Part shown: positions 46,924 through 57,921 of the stretch, one piece after another
Numbering within the stretch: position 1 is the first letter of the stretch
Layout of the letters: every line of letters starts with the position of its first letter
From: Acidobacteriota bacterium
GTDB taxonomy: Bacteria > Acidobacteriota > Holophagae > Holophagales > Holophagaceae
Direction: 5' to 3'
DNA: 64,000 bases
Assembly (NCBI GenBank): GCA_016192145.1
Contig: JACPUT010000008.1
Span: 124,001-188,000 of the forward strand
Notes under the pieces: model-generated
What the model was told of the DNA's origin: nothing
The model's database searches: none
The model's input: only the letters and a program-made list of their open reading frames with translations
Program-made: the position numbers and the translations under genes

Positions 46924-48468
46924 TTATGCCGTGACCGCTTGCCGCGACGCCTTGAGTTGCCGCGCATGCAAGGCTTTATTGACCGCGTTCAGATACGCCC
47001 GGGCGCTGCCTTCGATGATGTCGGTGCTGGCGGCCTTGCCCGTGAGGAGGGCGCCTTCGATCTCCACCTTCATGAAGACTTCGCCCACGGCGTCGCTGCC
47101 CTCGCTGACGGCGCGCACCTGGAAGTCCAGGATCTCGCCGCGCACGGAGGTGAGGCCGGCGATGGCGTCCACGAGGGCGGCCACCGGGCCATCGCCGTGG
47201 CCCGTACCGCTGGGTTCCTGCTCGGCGTGGCGGAGCTGCACGAGGGCGTGGCTGTAGCCCTGGGTGCCGGCGGTGACTTGGGCGAGGCGCAGCTTCCAGG
47301 TCTCGGGGATATCGCTGAGGCCGTCGCGCAGGATGGCCACGAGGTCTTCCTCAAAGACCTCCTTCTTCACGTCGCAGAGCTTGGTGAAGAGCTTGTAGGC
47401 CTTTTCCAGCTCGGGTTTGGCCAGGTCGTAGCCCAGCTCCTGGTAGCGCTGGGCCAGGGCGGCGCGGCCGCTGTGCTTGCCCAGCACGATGTGCTGCACC
47501 TTCACGCCCACGCTCTCGGGGGTCATGATCTCGTAGGTGGCGCGGTTGCGCAGGACGCCGTGCTGGTGGATGCCGCTCTCGTGGGCGAAGGCGTTCTTGC
47601 CGACGATGGCCTTGTTGGGCTGGGGGTGCACGCCCGTGATATTGGAGAGGAGCTGGCTGCTCTTGGCGATCTCCTCCGTGCGGATGCCGGAGACGTAGGG
47701 GAGGCGGTCCTGGCGCACCCTGAGGGCCATGACCACTTCCTCCAGGGCGGCGTTGCCCGCCCGCTCGCCGATGCCGTTGACGGTGCACTCCACCTGGCGG
47801 GCGCCCGCCTCGATGGCGGCGAGGCTGTTGGCCACGGCCAGGCCCAGGTCGTTGTGGCAGTGGACGCTAATGACGGCCCGCTCGATGTTCGGCACCTGCT
47901 CCACCAGGGTTCGGATGAGCTGGAAGTACTCGGTGGGGGTGGTGTAGCCCACGGTGTCGGGGATGTTCACGGTGGTGGCGCCAGCCTCGATCACGGCTTC
48001 GATGACCTTGCACAGGTAGGAGGCCTCCGTGCGCGTGGCATCCTCGGCGCTGAACTCCACGTCGGGGCAGAGGGCCCGGGCATGCCTCACGCCCGCCACG
48101 GCCATGGTCATGGCCTCCTCACGGCTGAGGCGGAGCTTGTGTTCCAGGTGGATGTCGGAAGTGGCCAGGAAGGTGTGGATGCGGGGGTGGGCGGCCTCCT
48201 TGAGGGCCTCCCAGGCGCGGTCGATATCGGCGGGCAGGGCCCGGCAGAGCCCCGCCACGATGGGCTGCCGCAGGGCCTTGGCGATGGCGCTCACCGCCTC
48301 GAAGTCGCCGTCCGAGGCCACGGGGAAGCCCGCCTCGATGATGTCCACGCCCAGGCGCTCCAGTTGCAGCGCCATGCGCAGCTTTTCCTCCAGGTGCATG
48401 GAGCAGCCGGGGGATTGCTCCCCATCGCGAAGGGTGGTGTCGAAGATTCGAATGCGAGCTGGGCCCAT
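46924..48468 (-). CDS. leuA: 2-Isopropylmalate synthase
   Basis: 514 residues, first committed step of leucine synthesis. TIM-barrel catalytic domain with [25 protein letters not shown] and the NGIGERAGN motif, then a C-terminal LeuA allosteric dimer domain (about 390-514) for leucine feedback. I place the start at the ATG at 48468 (GGGAG 6 nt upstream) rather than a TTG seven codons earlier. First gene of the leu-ilv block; the LysR gene is divergent. Confidence 0.95.
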   Translation of the reverse strand: MGPARIRIFDTTLRDGEQSPGCSMHLEEKLRMALQLERLGVDIIEAGFPVASDGDFEAVSAIAKALRQPIVAGLCRALPADIDRAWEALKEAAHPRIHTFLATSDIHLEHKLRLSREEAMTMAVAGVRHARALCPDVEFSAEDATRTEASYLCKVIEAVIEAGATTVNIPDTVGYTTPTEYFQLIRTLVEQVPNIERAVISVHCHNDLGLAVANSLAAIEAGARQVECTVNGIGERAGNAALEEVVMALRVRQDRLPYVSGIRTEEIAKSSQLLSNITGVHPQPNKAIVGKNAFAHESGIHQHGVLRNRATYEIMTPESVGVKVQHIVLGKHSGRAALAQRYQELGYDLAKPELEKAYKLFTKLCDVKKEVFEEDLVAILRDGLSDIPETWKLRLAQVTAGTQGYSHALVQLRHAEQEPSGTGHGDGPVAALVDAIAGLTSVRGEILDFQVRAVSEGSDAVGEVFMKVEIEGALLTGKAASTDIIEGSARAYLNAVNKALHARQLKASRQAVTA

Positions 48469-48562
48469 CACGGACTCCCTTGCATCCAAGGCTAGGGAAG
48501 GTGCGTGATTTCAAAAAATGATTAAAATAAAGGGTATGATAAGAAAAACAAATAGGTGATCC
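48469..48562. promoter_or_regulatory. Divergent leuA/lysR control region
   Basis: A 94-nt AT-rich gap, the most AT-rich in the area. TATGAT (48535-48540) is a plausible -10 element for the regulator gene; the minus strand has T/A-rich sequence that could serve leuA. A regulator binding here could control both genes, as is usual for LysR-type proteins. No exact operator palindrome was defined. Confidence 0.5.
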
Positions 48563-49447
48563 ATGGAGTTCGATCAGCTGAGTTTCTTCCTGGCGGTGGT
48601 GGAGGAGGGGAATTTCTCCCGTGCGGCGGAGCGCGTGGGCCGCACCCAACCGGCGCTGAGCCTCGCCCTGAAGCGGCTGGAGGAGGAACTCGGAGAGCGC
48701 CTCCTGGATCGGAACCCCCGGAAGGTGGTGCCCACGGAGGCGGGTCGCCTGCTGCAGAACTACGCCCATCGCCTCATCTTCCTTCGGGAGGAGGCCCAGA
48801 CCTCCATCGCCGAGATGCGGGGCCTCATGCGGGGCCGCCTGCGCATCGGGGCCAATGAGAGCACCTCGCTCTACCTGCTTCCGGAATTGCTCGTCTCCTT
48901 CCGGAAGCGGCATCCGGGCATCAAGGTGGAGGTGTACCGCAGCACGTCGGAACAGATCCCGAGGCAGGTGCTCGAGTACGGGTTGGACGTGGGCTTCATC
49001 TCCTTCGACCCCGGCACGGCGGGCGTCACCAGCGACCTCATCCACCGGGATCCGCTGGTGCTGGTGGTGCCGCCCAAGCATCCCCTGGCGCGCCGCAAGG
49101 AGGTGCGGGTGGAGGAGCTGAGTTCCGAGACCTTCGTGGCCCACAACGCCCGCACTCCCGCCCGCACCCGGCTGGTGGATTTCTTCGCCGCCCATCGCAC
49201 GCCGCTGAACATCGCCGTGGAACTCTCCACCATCGAGACCATCAAGGCCTTCGTGATCCGGGGGGCGGGCCTCGCCATCCTGCCCCGCATGAGCGTGGCC
49301 GACGCGCTGAAGGACCGGCGCCTCAAGGAAGTGCGCATCCAGGGCATGACCATCGAACGGGCCATCCGCGTGGTCCACCGCCCCGAAGGGGAGCTGAGCC
49401 ACGCGGCGAAGGCCTTCCTGGAGCTGGTGATCAAAGCAGGAAAGTGA
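48563..49447 (+). CDS. LysR-type transcriptional regulator
   Basis: 294 residues. An N-terminal winged helix-turn-helix (about 1-60: FLAVVEEGNFSRAAERVGRTQPALS) and a two-subdomain periplasmic-binding-like effector domain (about 88-290). Divergent from leuA across a 94-nt AT-rich region, so likely controlling the leu genes; the effector may be a pathway intermediate such as 2-isopropylmalate (inference). AGGTGA precedes the ATG. Confidence 0.93.
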   Translation: MEFDQLSFFLAVVEEGNFSRAAERVGRTQPALSLALKRLEEELGERLLDRNPRKVVPTEAGRLLQNYAHRLIFLREEAQTSIAEMRGLMRGRLRIGANESTSLYLLPELLVSFRKRHPGIKVEVYRSTSEQIPRQVLEYGLDVGFISFDPGTAGVTSDLIHRDPLVLVVPPKHPLARRKEVRVEELSSETFVAHNARTPARTRLVDFFAAHRTPLNIAVELSTIETIKAFVIRGAGLAILPRMSVADALKDRRLKEVRIQGMTIERAIRVVHRPEGELSHAAKAFLELVIKAGK

Positions 49448-49457
49448 AGGGCGTTGC

Positions 49458-50507
49458 CTAGTAGACCTTCCACACGACGTGGTGGAATGCGTCCGTCACC
49501 AGAGCCACGTCGCCATCGAAGGCGACTTCGCCCAGCTCGACCATCCGGTAATAGAGGCCGGGGCCGCCGAGCTTGATGGTTTCCACTTCGCCCGTGGGCT
49601 TCACCCAGCGCATGAACCCATCGCCTTCGGACACGAGGATCCAGCCCGAGCGGTGCACGGCGATGCCGGTGATGCGGATGAACCGGGCCTGGTCCCCGGG
49701 GCCGTCGAGGGAGTAGCCACGGGAGCCGGGGATGCCCGCCAGGTGGCGGAGGGCCTTCGTGCGGGGATCCACTTCATAGATGGCCTCATCGGAGGCGACG
49801 ATGACGCGGTCGAGAGAGGGGTCGGCGGCTACGAGCGTGGGCTTGAAGGTTCCACCCTGGAAGGGCTCGGGGGTGCCTTTGGGAATCACGGAGGTCAACC
49901 CTGAGCCGGTGTTGGCATCGAGGAACTCGACCTCTTCACCATCGACGGCCCACAGCCGGTCGTGGCCATCCAGGGCCAGGCCCTTGGCTCGATTGCCGAT
50001 GGAGGGTTGGCTGGGCCACACCCAGGTCGCGAAGCGATCCGAGCGGACGATGGAGCCGCCCGATCCCTGGGCGATATCGGTATTGGGGAAGCCCGCGAGG
50101 GGCTCTGGGGTACCGCTGGGGACGAACCAGTGCCAGGCGTTGGTGCCGTCGATCAGTCGCACCTCCCCGTTCTCCTGCCCGACGAAGAAGGCGCCCCGGC
50201 CAATGGCCGTGATCCGCACGGGGCGGTAAAAGCAGGGCGCATAGAAGGCGAGGCCCTCCTGGCTTCCATCCTTGTCTGGCAGCCCGGCGAACACCTGGAA
50301 TCGGGAGAGGGGGGGCGGCGTGGGGCGGAAGATCTGAAGGTCGCCGACTTCCAGGTATTTCCGATCGAGGATGGGGATGGGCCTGGCGAGGTCGGCCCGG
50401 TTGAGGTTCTTATCCAGGTAGGGATTGTCGAAGGGGGGACGATCCTGGGCCAAGAGGGCGGCGCCGGCGAGGGCCAGCAGGGCGGCGAGGGCGGTCATGC
50501 GGGACAT
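49458..50507 (-). CDS. Exported beta-propeller-like protein
   Basis: 349 residues with a signal peptide (cleavage near ALLAQ). Repeated segments such as KGLALDGHDRLWAVDG and ITGIAVHRSGWILVSEGDGF resemble NHL or SMP-30 propeller blades. No catalytic motif recognised; a secreted binding protein is likely. AAGGAG lies 5 nt before the ATG. It follows the permease/adaptor block by about 100 nt on the same strand; function is unknown. Confidence 0.68.
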   Translation of the reverse strand: MSRMTALAALLALAGAALLAQDRPPFDNPYLDKNLNRADLARPIPILDRKYLEVGDLQIFRPTPPPLSRFQVFAGLPDKDGSQEGLAFYAPCFYRPVRITAIGRGAFFVGQENGEVRLIDGTNAWHWFVPSGTPEPLAGFPNTDIAQGSGGSIVRSDRFATWVWPSQPSIGNRAKGLALDGHDRLWAVDGEEVEFLDANTGSGLTSVIPKGTPEPFQGGTFKPTLVAADPSLDRVIVASDEAIYEVDPRTKALRHLAGIPGSRGYSLDGPGDQARFIRITGIAVHRSGWILVSEGDGFMRWVKPTGEVETIKLGGPGLYYRMVELGEVAFDGDVALVTDAFHHVVWKVY

Positions 50508-50604
50508 GGGGTCTCCTTGGGATGGGGTGGTGCTCCCCTACCTTCGGGTGAACTCATGCACTGCGGTGGGCACGCTTTGAAAAAGACGGCTGGGCCACTC
50601 CGCC

Positions 50605-51867
50605 CTATTCGTACCGCAGCGCCTCGATGGGATCCAGCTTGCTGGCCTTGGCGGCGGGGTACATCCCGAAGCCCAGACCCACGCCCGCGGGCACGAGGAA
50701 GGCGGCGGCGAGGGCCCAGGTGGGCACGCTGCCCATCTGCTTGAGGAGCAATTGGCTCAGCAGACTTCCCAGCGTAAGCCCCAGCACGAGACCGATGAGG
50801 CCCCCCACGAGACAAAGGAGGGTGGCTTCGATCAGGAACTGGGTGAGGATGTTCCAGCGCCGAGCGCCGAGCGCCTTGCGGATGCCGATCTCGCGGGTGC
50901 GCTCGGTGACACTCACCAGCATGATGTTCATCACGCCGATGCCCCCCACGAGGAGGCTGATGGAGACCATGCCGCCTGCCGCCACCATGAGGCTGCCCGT
51001 GAGCTTTTCCACCATCTCCACCTGCTTCTGGTTGGTGGAGAGGTCGAAGTTGTCCACGTCGTCTCCCCGCAGGCCCCGCACCCGGCGAAGGCTGGTCCGG
51101 AGGAGATCCTCGGCCTCCGCCGGGGAGAGGGTGGGCTCCACCTGGAGACGGTAGCTGATGTTGTTCAGCATCCAGGGCATCACGAATTCCCTGAAGCTGC
51201 CGAAGGGCAGGAAGACTTCGTTGTCAGGGCCCCAGCTGGCCTCGTCATCCTGGGGGACGAAGGGCATGTCCCCCTGCTTCTTAAGGATTCCCACCACCTC
51301 GGCCGTCTGGCCGTTGAGGGTAAAGGTTCGGCCCAGCCCCTTCTCCAGTCCAAGCTCTTCGGCGATGCGGGCCCCCAGCACCACCACCGGAGCCCGGGTG
51401 CTCCGGTCGGTGGCCGTGAAGGCACGGCCGTCCGCGAGCTTCAGGTTGGCGAGGTCCAGCCCCTGCTCTCCGATGGCGTGGAGCAACACGCGGCGGGTGA
51501 CATCGCCGGATTTGGCGGAGTTCCGGCCCCAAAGGTACATGTCCGGGGAGGCGACCTTCACTTGCGGCACCATTTCCTGGAGGTCGCGGATGGTCTCGGC
51601 ATCCAGGGGTTGGCGCTTGACCTTTTTTCCGGCGCGCCAAGCCTTGTTGGACATGCCCGAGCTCAGGAAAAACGTGAGGCTGCCCTCCTGATTCACGTCC
51701 GCCATGATCCGGGCCTCGAGGCTCTTGGTGAGGTTGACCACGGTGATGACGGAGGTGACGCCGATGATGATGCCCAGGGTGGTGAGCATGGACCGCATCC
51801 GGTGCGCCCAGATGCTCTGAAGCGCCGCCCGAAGTTGTTCCTTGCCCTGGTTGGACCAGCCCTTCAC
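50605..51867 (-). CDS. MacB-like ABC transporter permease (FtsX family), copy B
   Basis: 420 residues. N-terminal helix after LRAALQSIWAHRMRSMLTTLG, a periplasmic MacB_PCD domain (about 60-285) and three C-terminal FtsX helices with SVTERTREIGIRKALGA. No Walker motifs are present, so an ATPase must come from another gene, and none is in the window. The start overlaps the adaptor stop (GTGA). Such pairs move lipoproteins, peptides or drugs across the envelope with a MacA-like adaptor. Confidence 0.88.
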   Translation of the reverse strand: MKGWSNQGKEQLRAALQSIWAHRMRSMLTTLGIIIGVTSVITVVNLTKSLEARIMADVNQEGSLTFFLSSGMSNKAWRAGKKVKRQPLDAETIRDLQEMVPQVKVASPDMYLWGRNSAKSGDVTRRVLLHAIGEQGLDLANLKLADGRAFTATDRSTRAPVVVLGARIAEELGLEKGLGRTFTLNGQTAEVVGILKKQGDMPFVPQDDEASWGPDNEVFLPFGSFREFVMPWMLNNISYRLQVEPTLSPAEAEDLLRTSLRRVRGLRGDDVDNFDLSTNQKQVEMVEKLTGSLMVAAGGMVSISLLVGGIGVMNIMLVSVTERTREIGIRKALGARRWNILTQFLIEATLLCLVGGLIGLVLGLTLGSLLSQLLLKQMGSVPTWALAAAFLVPAGVGLGFGMYPAAKASKLDPIEALRYE

Positions 51868-53099
51868 TTCGAAGCTCCCGAATTCTCAGTCTTGGCCAGC
51901 TTCACCTTCTTGCCGGTGGCCAGGGTAGCCAGCCCCTTGGCGGGGCCGGTGATGACGAGCTCGCCTTCCTTGAGCCCTTCCAGCACCTCGGCATGGCGCC
52001 GCGTGGTGACGCCAAGACTGAGCACGCGCTCCTCGGCGGCGCCGTCCTTCAGCACGAAGATGGCCGTGCGGCTGCGGGCCACCAGGCCCAGGCCCCCGCT
52101 GCGGTCCTCCCGCTCCATGACGGCCTGCAGGGGAACGGTGACCGCCTGCTTGACTTCGTTGGAGAGCACCGCGACCCGGGCGCTCATGCCGGGCCTCAGG
52201 CGATCCAGATCCGAGCGGGCCCCCAGGAGCTGCACGCGCACCTTGTAATTCTGGACTTCCTGGCTGTTACCCATCATGCCGCTGCCGAGGGGTCGATCCA
52301 CGCTGTTGGCGACGTTGAAGACCTTGGCCTGAAACACCATGCCGGGCAGCGCATCCACCTGCACCTCCGCGGGCTGGCCGGCGTGCAGTTTGGAGACTTC
52401 GAGCTCCCCCACCTTGGATTCCGCGAGCATCTCGCCCATGTCGGAGATCACCAACAGGATGGCGCCGGCGACGTTCGTCTGCCCGGCGATGGCCATTTCG
52501 CCCTTCTCGGCCTTGAGGCCCGTCACGCGGCCCGTCATGGGGGCCCGGAGCACCGTCTTCTCCAGCGCATCCTGAGCCAGGGCCACCTGGGATTGGGCCT
52601 GTTGCACGGAGACTTTGGCCCGCTGGAGGGCGATGTCAGCACTATCCCGGGTGAGCTTGGAATCCTGGAACTGATCCACGGAGATGAGGCTCTGCTTGAA
52701 AAGGCTCTCCTGGCGCTGGAAGGTGGCGTCCTGCTTCCTGAAGGTGGCCTCGGCGTTCTCCTGGTCCTGGCGGGCCATGCGCAGGCCGAGCTCGGCGCGG
52801 TTGAGATCCTGCTTGAACCGCTCCTGGTCCAAGGTCACGAGGAGGTCTCCCGCCCTCACCATCTGGCCGTCCTTCACATGGATGACCTTGATCTCGCCGC
52901 TCACGCTCGTGCCCACGTTCACCCGGGTGAGGGCCTGGATCTCGCCATTGGCGGAGACGCTCTCCCGCAGATCCTGGCGGCGCACGGGCTCCGTGGTGAA
53001 GAGCACCTCGGCCTCGGCGCTGCTCCCGAAGGTTTTCCATCCGACCAGGCCCGCCACGAGCATGGCGCCGCCGAGCATCATCCAGGTTCTGCGTTTCAT
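51864..53099 (-). CDS. HlyD/MacA-like efflux adaptor, copy B
   Basis: 411 residues. An N-terminal membrane helix (about 5-22), then a beta-barrel/lipoyl half (VNVGTSVSGEIKVIHV), an alpha-helical hairpin coiled coil (about 95-190), the second lipoyl half (VLRAPMTGRVTGLKAE) and a membrane-proximal domain with a C-terminal LKEGELVITG. It bridges the permease to an outer-membrane channel. Start taken at the ATG 53099 (MKRRTW); others lie up to 12 codons upstream. It shares its order with the next pair. Confidence 0.85.
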   Translation of the reverse strand: MKRRTWMMLGGAMLVAGLVGWKTFGSSAEAEVLFTTEPVRRQDLRESVSANGEIQALTRVNVGTSVSGEIKVIHVKDGQMVRAGDLLVTLDQERFKQDLNRAELGLRMARQDQENAEATFRKQDATFQRQESLFKQSLISVDQFQDSKLTRDSADIALQRAKVSVQQAQSQVALAQDALEKTVLRAPMTGRVTGLKAEKGEMAIAGQTNVAGAILLVISDMGEMLAESKVGELEVSKLHAGQPAEVQVDALPGMVFQAKVFNVANSVDRPLGSGMMGNSQEVQNYKVRVQLLGARSDLDRLRPGMSARVAVLSNEVKQAVTVPLQAVMEREDRSGGLGLVARSRTAIFVLKDGAAEERVLSLGVTTRRHAEVLEGLKEGELVITGPAKGLATLATGKKVKLAKTENSGASK

Positions 53100-53239
53100 A
53101 GGGACATCCATGGCTGGCCCGGCGAGAGGACGCATCCGGACAAGGGGTTATTCCCTCATTGTGGGCGATCGTCAGCTTAGGTTCATGGAAAAACGCGAGG
53201 GACCAATGGCCCCTCGACAGGTTGTGCGTTTGATCCGAC

Positions 53240-54465
<1,226 letters not shown>

Positions 54466-54469
<4 letters not shown>

Positions 54470-55710
54470 TTCTTCCCCTTTTCCAGTGCCTGGGCCAGCT
54501 CAGCGTCGCTGCGGGCCTTCAGGGCGATGGAGGCCTTGTCCTTCAGCTCCTTCAGCTTGCGCAGGGGCCCCGTGAGCACCTGCTCGCCCTCGGTCACCCC
54601 TTCCAGCACCTCGATGAACTGGGTGCTGGCGATGCCCGTGCGGACCTCCCGCTCCTGGGCCTTGCCGGCCTTGGCCACCATGACGATGGTGCGGACGGCG
54701 GGAGCCAGCAGGCCCCGCTTCTTGGCCTCCTCCAGGCTGCCTTCCCGTTCCAGCACGGATTGCAAAGGCACCTGCAGGATGCCCTTGGCCTCGCTGGTGA
54801 GGATGACGCCCCGGGCGCTCATGCCGGGGCGCAGCTTGGCGATGTCCTCGGCTTTCATATCGAGCATCACCTTCACCTTGTAGAGGTTCGCGTCCTGGCC
54901 CGTCTTTTCCGCGCCCGTGGCCACTTCGGCCACGGTGCCCGGGAACACGCGCCCGGGCAGGGCCTCCACGGCCACCTGCGCCGTATGGCCCACTTTCGTG
55001 CGCACCACCTCGCCCTCGCTCACCTTGACCTCCGCCATGAGCTGGCTCATGTCGCTGATGACCATGAGCGTGGCGCCGGGCAGGTTGGAGACGCCGGGGA
55101 TGGCCATCTCGCCCATCTCGGCCTTGAGGCTCGTCACCCGCCCGCTGATGGGGGCCCGCAGGGTGCTCTTGGCCAGGCCATCCTGGAGACCGGCCACGCC
55201 GGCCTCGCTCTGGGCCACGTTGGCGCGGGAGGCGGCGGCGGCCAGCTCGCTGCTTTCGCGCGACAGCTTGGCTTGACGGTATTCCTCATCGCTGAGCAGC
55301 TTCTGCTTGAAGAGGGATTCGGTGCGCGCGAAGGATTCAAGGCTCCGCTTACGGGCGGCTTCGAGGCGCTCGCTCTCCTTGCGGGCCGCATCCAGCCCGG
55401 CCCGACCCTGGATGAGGGCCTGCTTCAGGCGTTCCTGGTCGATGGAGACGAGGAGGTCGCCCTTGCGGACGTCCTGCCCGTCCACCACGTGGAGGTGCTT
55501 GATCTCGCCCATGACGGTGGTGCCCACGTTGATCTGCACCTTGGCCCGGATCTCCCCGGAAGCCGTGAGGGTCTCGCGGATGTCGCCCCGGAGGACCTTG
55601 TCCCAGGTGAAGCGGTCGGATTCATCGCGGGGTCCCCCGGCCAGGAGGCCGGCGATGACGAGGACGACGAGCACTCCGCCGCCCCCCAGGAGGAGGTGCT
55701 TCTTCTGCAT
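54466..55710 (-). CDS. HlyD/MacA-like efflux adaptor, copy A
   Basis: 414 residues with a signal-anchor helix (about 6-24). Landmarks: VQINVGTTVMGEIKHLHV (lipoyl part), a long helical hairpin (about 100-185), RAPISGRVTSLKAEMGE and a C-terminal GVTEGEQVLTGPL. Paralogue of the copy-B adaptor. Its ATG at 55710 follows the Yip1 gene by 6 nt, so Yip1, adaptor and permease probably form one transcript. Confidence 0.87.
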
Positions 55711-55716
55711 GGATCC

Positions 55717-56472
55717 CTACTTGGCGAAGAGGATCTTGAGACCCGCCTGGAAGAAGACCAGGAGGAACGTGGCCAGCACTGCCCCGGAAAGTTTGAGCCT
55801 TAGCAGGTGGCGGAAGGCCAGGAAGCTGAGGACCCAGGTGGCAATGCCGAAGATGTCCAGGGCGAAGAGGGCGGTCACGACCTTCGGGCTCTCGGCGGCC
55901 ACGAAGTAGCCCACGGAGGTGGGCGTGAGTTTCTCGGGGGTTAGGCCCCCCACGGGGCGGAGGATTGCCATGAGGACCATGAGCCCTCCGTGCAACAGGC
56001 CGATGAGGGAGGGGACGGCCGAGGCGGTGAGGGCCTGCTCGAATGTCGGCGCCGTCTCCTCCGCCAAGCCGCGGCCCACCAGCCAGTAAAGGAATCCGGC
56101 GAAGAGGGTCCACAACCAGGGCACCGCGACGGCGAAGACGAGTCCGATGGGAACCATGAACTTCTTCTGCACCTCGATGATGCTGTCGATCTGCCCTGCT
56201 GAGATGTTGGGGTTCCGTTCCAGGGCCGGGCGGGCCATCGCGTCCACATCCACCTTCATGCCCCACACGAGGGTCACCAGGATGCCCAGCACGCAGAAGC
56301 TGATGACGGCCGGGATCCAGGACGGGGCCTGCCGGAGCTTTTGGAAGAGGGCGGTGGGTTCCGTGAAGACGCCCATCACCTGCTCCAGGAAGCTGGGCGG
56401 CTTGGGCGCGGGCGCGGCGGCGCCGCCTCCATAGAGCGGAGCTTCGGGGGCGGAGTAAGGATTTTCAGCCAT
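55717..56472 (-). CDS. Yip1-domain membrane protein
   Basis: 251 residues: a Pro/Ala-rich N-terminus (MAENPYSAPEAPLYGGGA) then about five transmembrane helices in a Yip1-like arrangement. Function unknown, often seen near transport genes. Start ATG 56472 with AGGAGA 7 nt upstream. First gene of the transport block; the region 56473-56627 toward the CNNM gene holds nothing clear. Confidence 0.75.
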   Translation of the reverse strand: MAENPYSAPEAPLYGGGAAAPAPKPPSFLEQVMGVFTEPTALFQKLRQAPSWIPAVISFCVLGILVTLVWGMKVDVDAMARPALERNPNISAGQIDSIIEVQKKFMVPIGLVFAVAVPWLWTLFAGFLYWLVGRGLAEETAPTFEQALTASAVPSLIGLLHGGLMVLMAILRPVGGLTPEKLTPTSVGYFVAAESPKVVTALFALDIFGIATWVLSFLAFRHLLRLKLSGAVLATFLLVFFQAGLKILFAK

Positions 56473-56627
56473 GGCACATCTCCTGGATCTAGGATCTGGA
56501 TCCATGATGCGCCTCCAGTCCACCCCCCGAGGGGATTCCGTTGAACGGGGCGGGCCTTCCGGTGAACGGTTGGAGGAGGCCGATCAGCCACCGTCGCGAA
56601 ACGGCCGATGGGCTGGGGATCACCCGG

Positions 56628-57875
56628 CTACGGGAGGGGCTCCACCTTCACCTGCAGGATCCGGGTGCCTTCCATGCGGAGGACGGTGAGGGTGGCGCCC
56701 TCCACGGCCACGCGATCCTGGGGCTTGGGAACGCGCCCGAGCCGCGACATCACGAGGCCTCCCACGGTGTCGAAGCCCTCGTGCTCCCAGGAGAGGCCCA
56801 ACTGCGCGGCCACGTCGTCCACGTGGGATTGGCCGCTCGCGAGCAGGCTGCCATCAGCCAGGGTCTGGATCTCCATGGCGCCTTCATGCTCATCGCGGAT
56901 CTCGCCGAACACCTCCTCCAGCAGATCCTCCATGGAAACGAGGCCGGAGACGGCGCCGAACTCATCCACCACCATGGCCAGCTGGGCGCGCTGCCGCTGC
57001 ATGTCCTTCATGAGCTCCGACACGGGTTTGCTCTCAGGCACGAAGAGCACCGGCTTGCAGAGGTCCCTGGCCAGGCGGGGGTCCTGGTCCGGCAGCTGCA
57101 TCAGATCCTTGAGCAGCAGGAGGCCCAAGGGGTGGTCGATGGCGCCGTCGAACACGGGAAGGCGGGCGTGCCGGCTCTGCATGAAGGCCTGCCAGGCCTC
57201 GGCCACCGTGGCCTCGCCGCTGAGCCCCTTGATCCGGGTGCGGGGGGTCATCACCTCCCGCACGACCGTATCGCCGAAGCTCACGACGTTGCGGATCAAC
57301 TCGGAGTCGGATTCCTCGAGGATGCCCTCGGCTTCGCCCTCCTCGATGAGGGCCGTGACGGCGTCCTCGCTGACGGGTTCATCCTCCCCTTCCCGGATCT
57401 TGTCGGCCTCCGCGCGCCGCCGCTCCAGGCGGCGGGCCAGGGGGGACACCAGCAGGTCGAAGATCGGATGGATCGGCGCGTAGATCGGCCAGATGCGGGC
57501 CAGCCAGAGGCCGGGTTCCTGGGCCGTGAGGATCGTGGGCAGGGCCATGTCCAGCCCCCAGAGGAAGGCGAGGGTGAGGACCGCCAAACTCGCCCAACCC
57601 CCGGGGATGGCCTCCTTCAGGGGCCAGCTGAGCACCAGGAGGGCCACCAGCAGGAACTGGGTGACGAGGGAAAGCCCCATGCCCAGCACGTGCGGGCGCT
57701 CCAGCAGCGCGGCCAGCTCCGGATCGCGGATGGCCTCCTCTTCCAGCAGCCGTCGCCGCTGCAGGCTCGTCAGCGCATGGTGGGCGCTCAGCATCATGGC
57801 CAGCGCGCTCCGGTACAGGAGCAGGCCGATGAGAAGGGCGATGAGCCAAGTCGGGGTACTGGGGCTGGAGGGCAC
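56628..57875 (-). CDS. CNNM/CorC-family protein with CBS pair
   Basis: 415 residues: an N-terminal region with about three transmembrane helices resembling a degenerate DUF21 domain, a CBS pair (about 207-320: VMTPRTRIKGLS ... MVVDEFGAVSGLVSMEDLLEE) and a C-terminal CorC_HlyC domain (about 335-415). Such proteins take part in magnesium or cobalt efflux and stress tolerance. The start is a GTG; the possible half-palindrome at 57903 lies 27 nt upstream. Confidence 0.85.
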   Translation of the reverse strand: MPSSPSTPTWLIALLIGLLLYRSALAMMLSAHHALTSLQRRRLLEEEAIRDPELAALLERPHVLGMGLSLVTQFLLVALLVLSWPLKEAIPGGWASLAVLTLAFLWGLDMALPTILTAQEPGLWLARIWPIYAPIHPIFDLLVSPLARRLERRRAEADKIREGEDEPVSEDAVTALIEEGEAEGILEESDSELIRNVVSFGDTVVREVMTPRTRIKGLSGEATVAEAWQAFMQSRHARLPVFDGAIDHPLGLLLLKDLMQLPDQDPRLARDLCKPVLFVPESKPVSELMKDMQRQRAQLAMVVDEFGAVSGLVSMEDLLEEVFGEIRDEHEGAMEIQTLADGSLLASGQSHVDDVAAQLGLSWEHEGFDTVGGLVMSRLGRVPKPQDRVAVEGATLTVLRMEGTRILQVKVEPLP

Positions 57876-57902
57876 GGGGACAGTTTAGCCGGGGAAGCGG
57901 CT

Positions 57903-57918
57903 GAACGCGGAGGGGCGC
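57903..57918. repeat. Possible half-palindrome (single repeat arm)
   Basis: GAACGCGGAGGGGCGC closely resembles the arm units of the ilvB/ilvN element (39488 onward) but has no complementary partner here. Placement follows the family rule: 3 nt from the upstream gene stop (57922) and 27 nt before the next start (57875). It could be a remnant or a chance match. Confidence 0.45.
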
Positions 57919-57921
57919 ACC

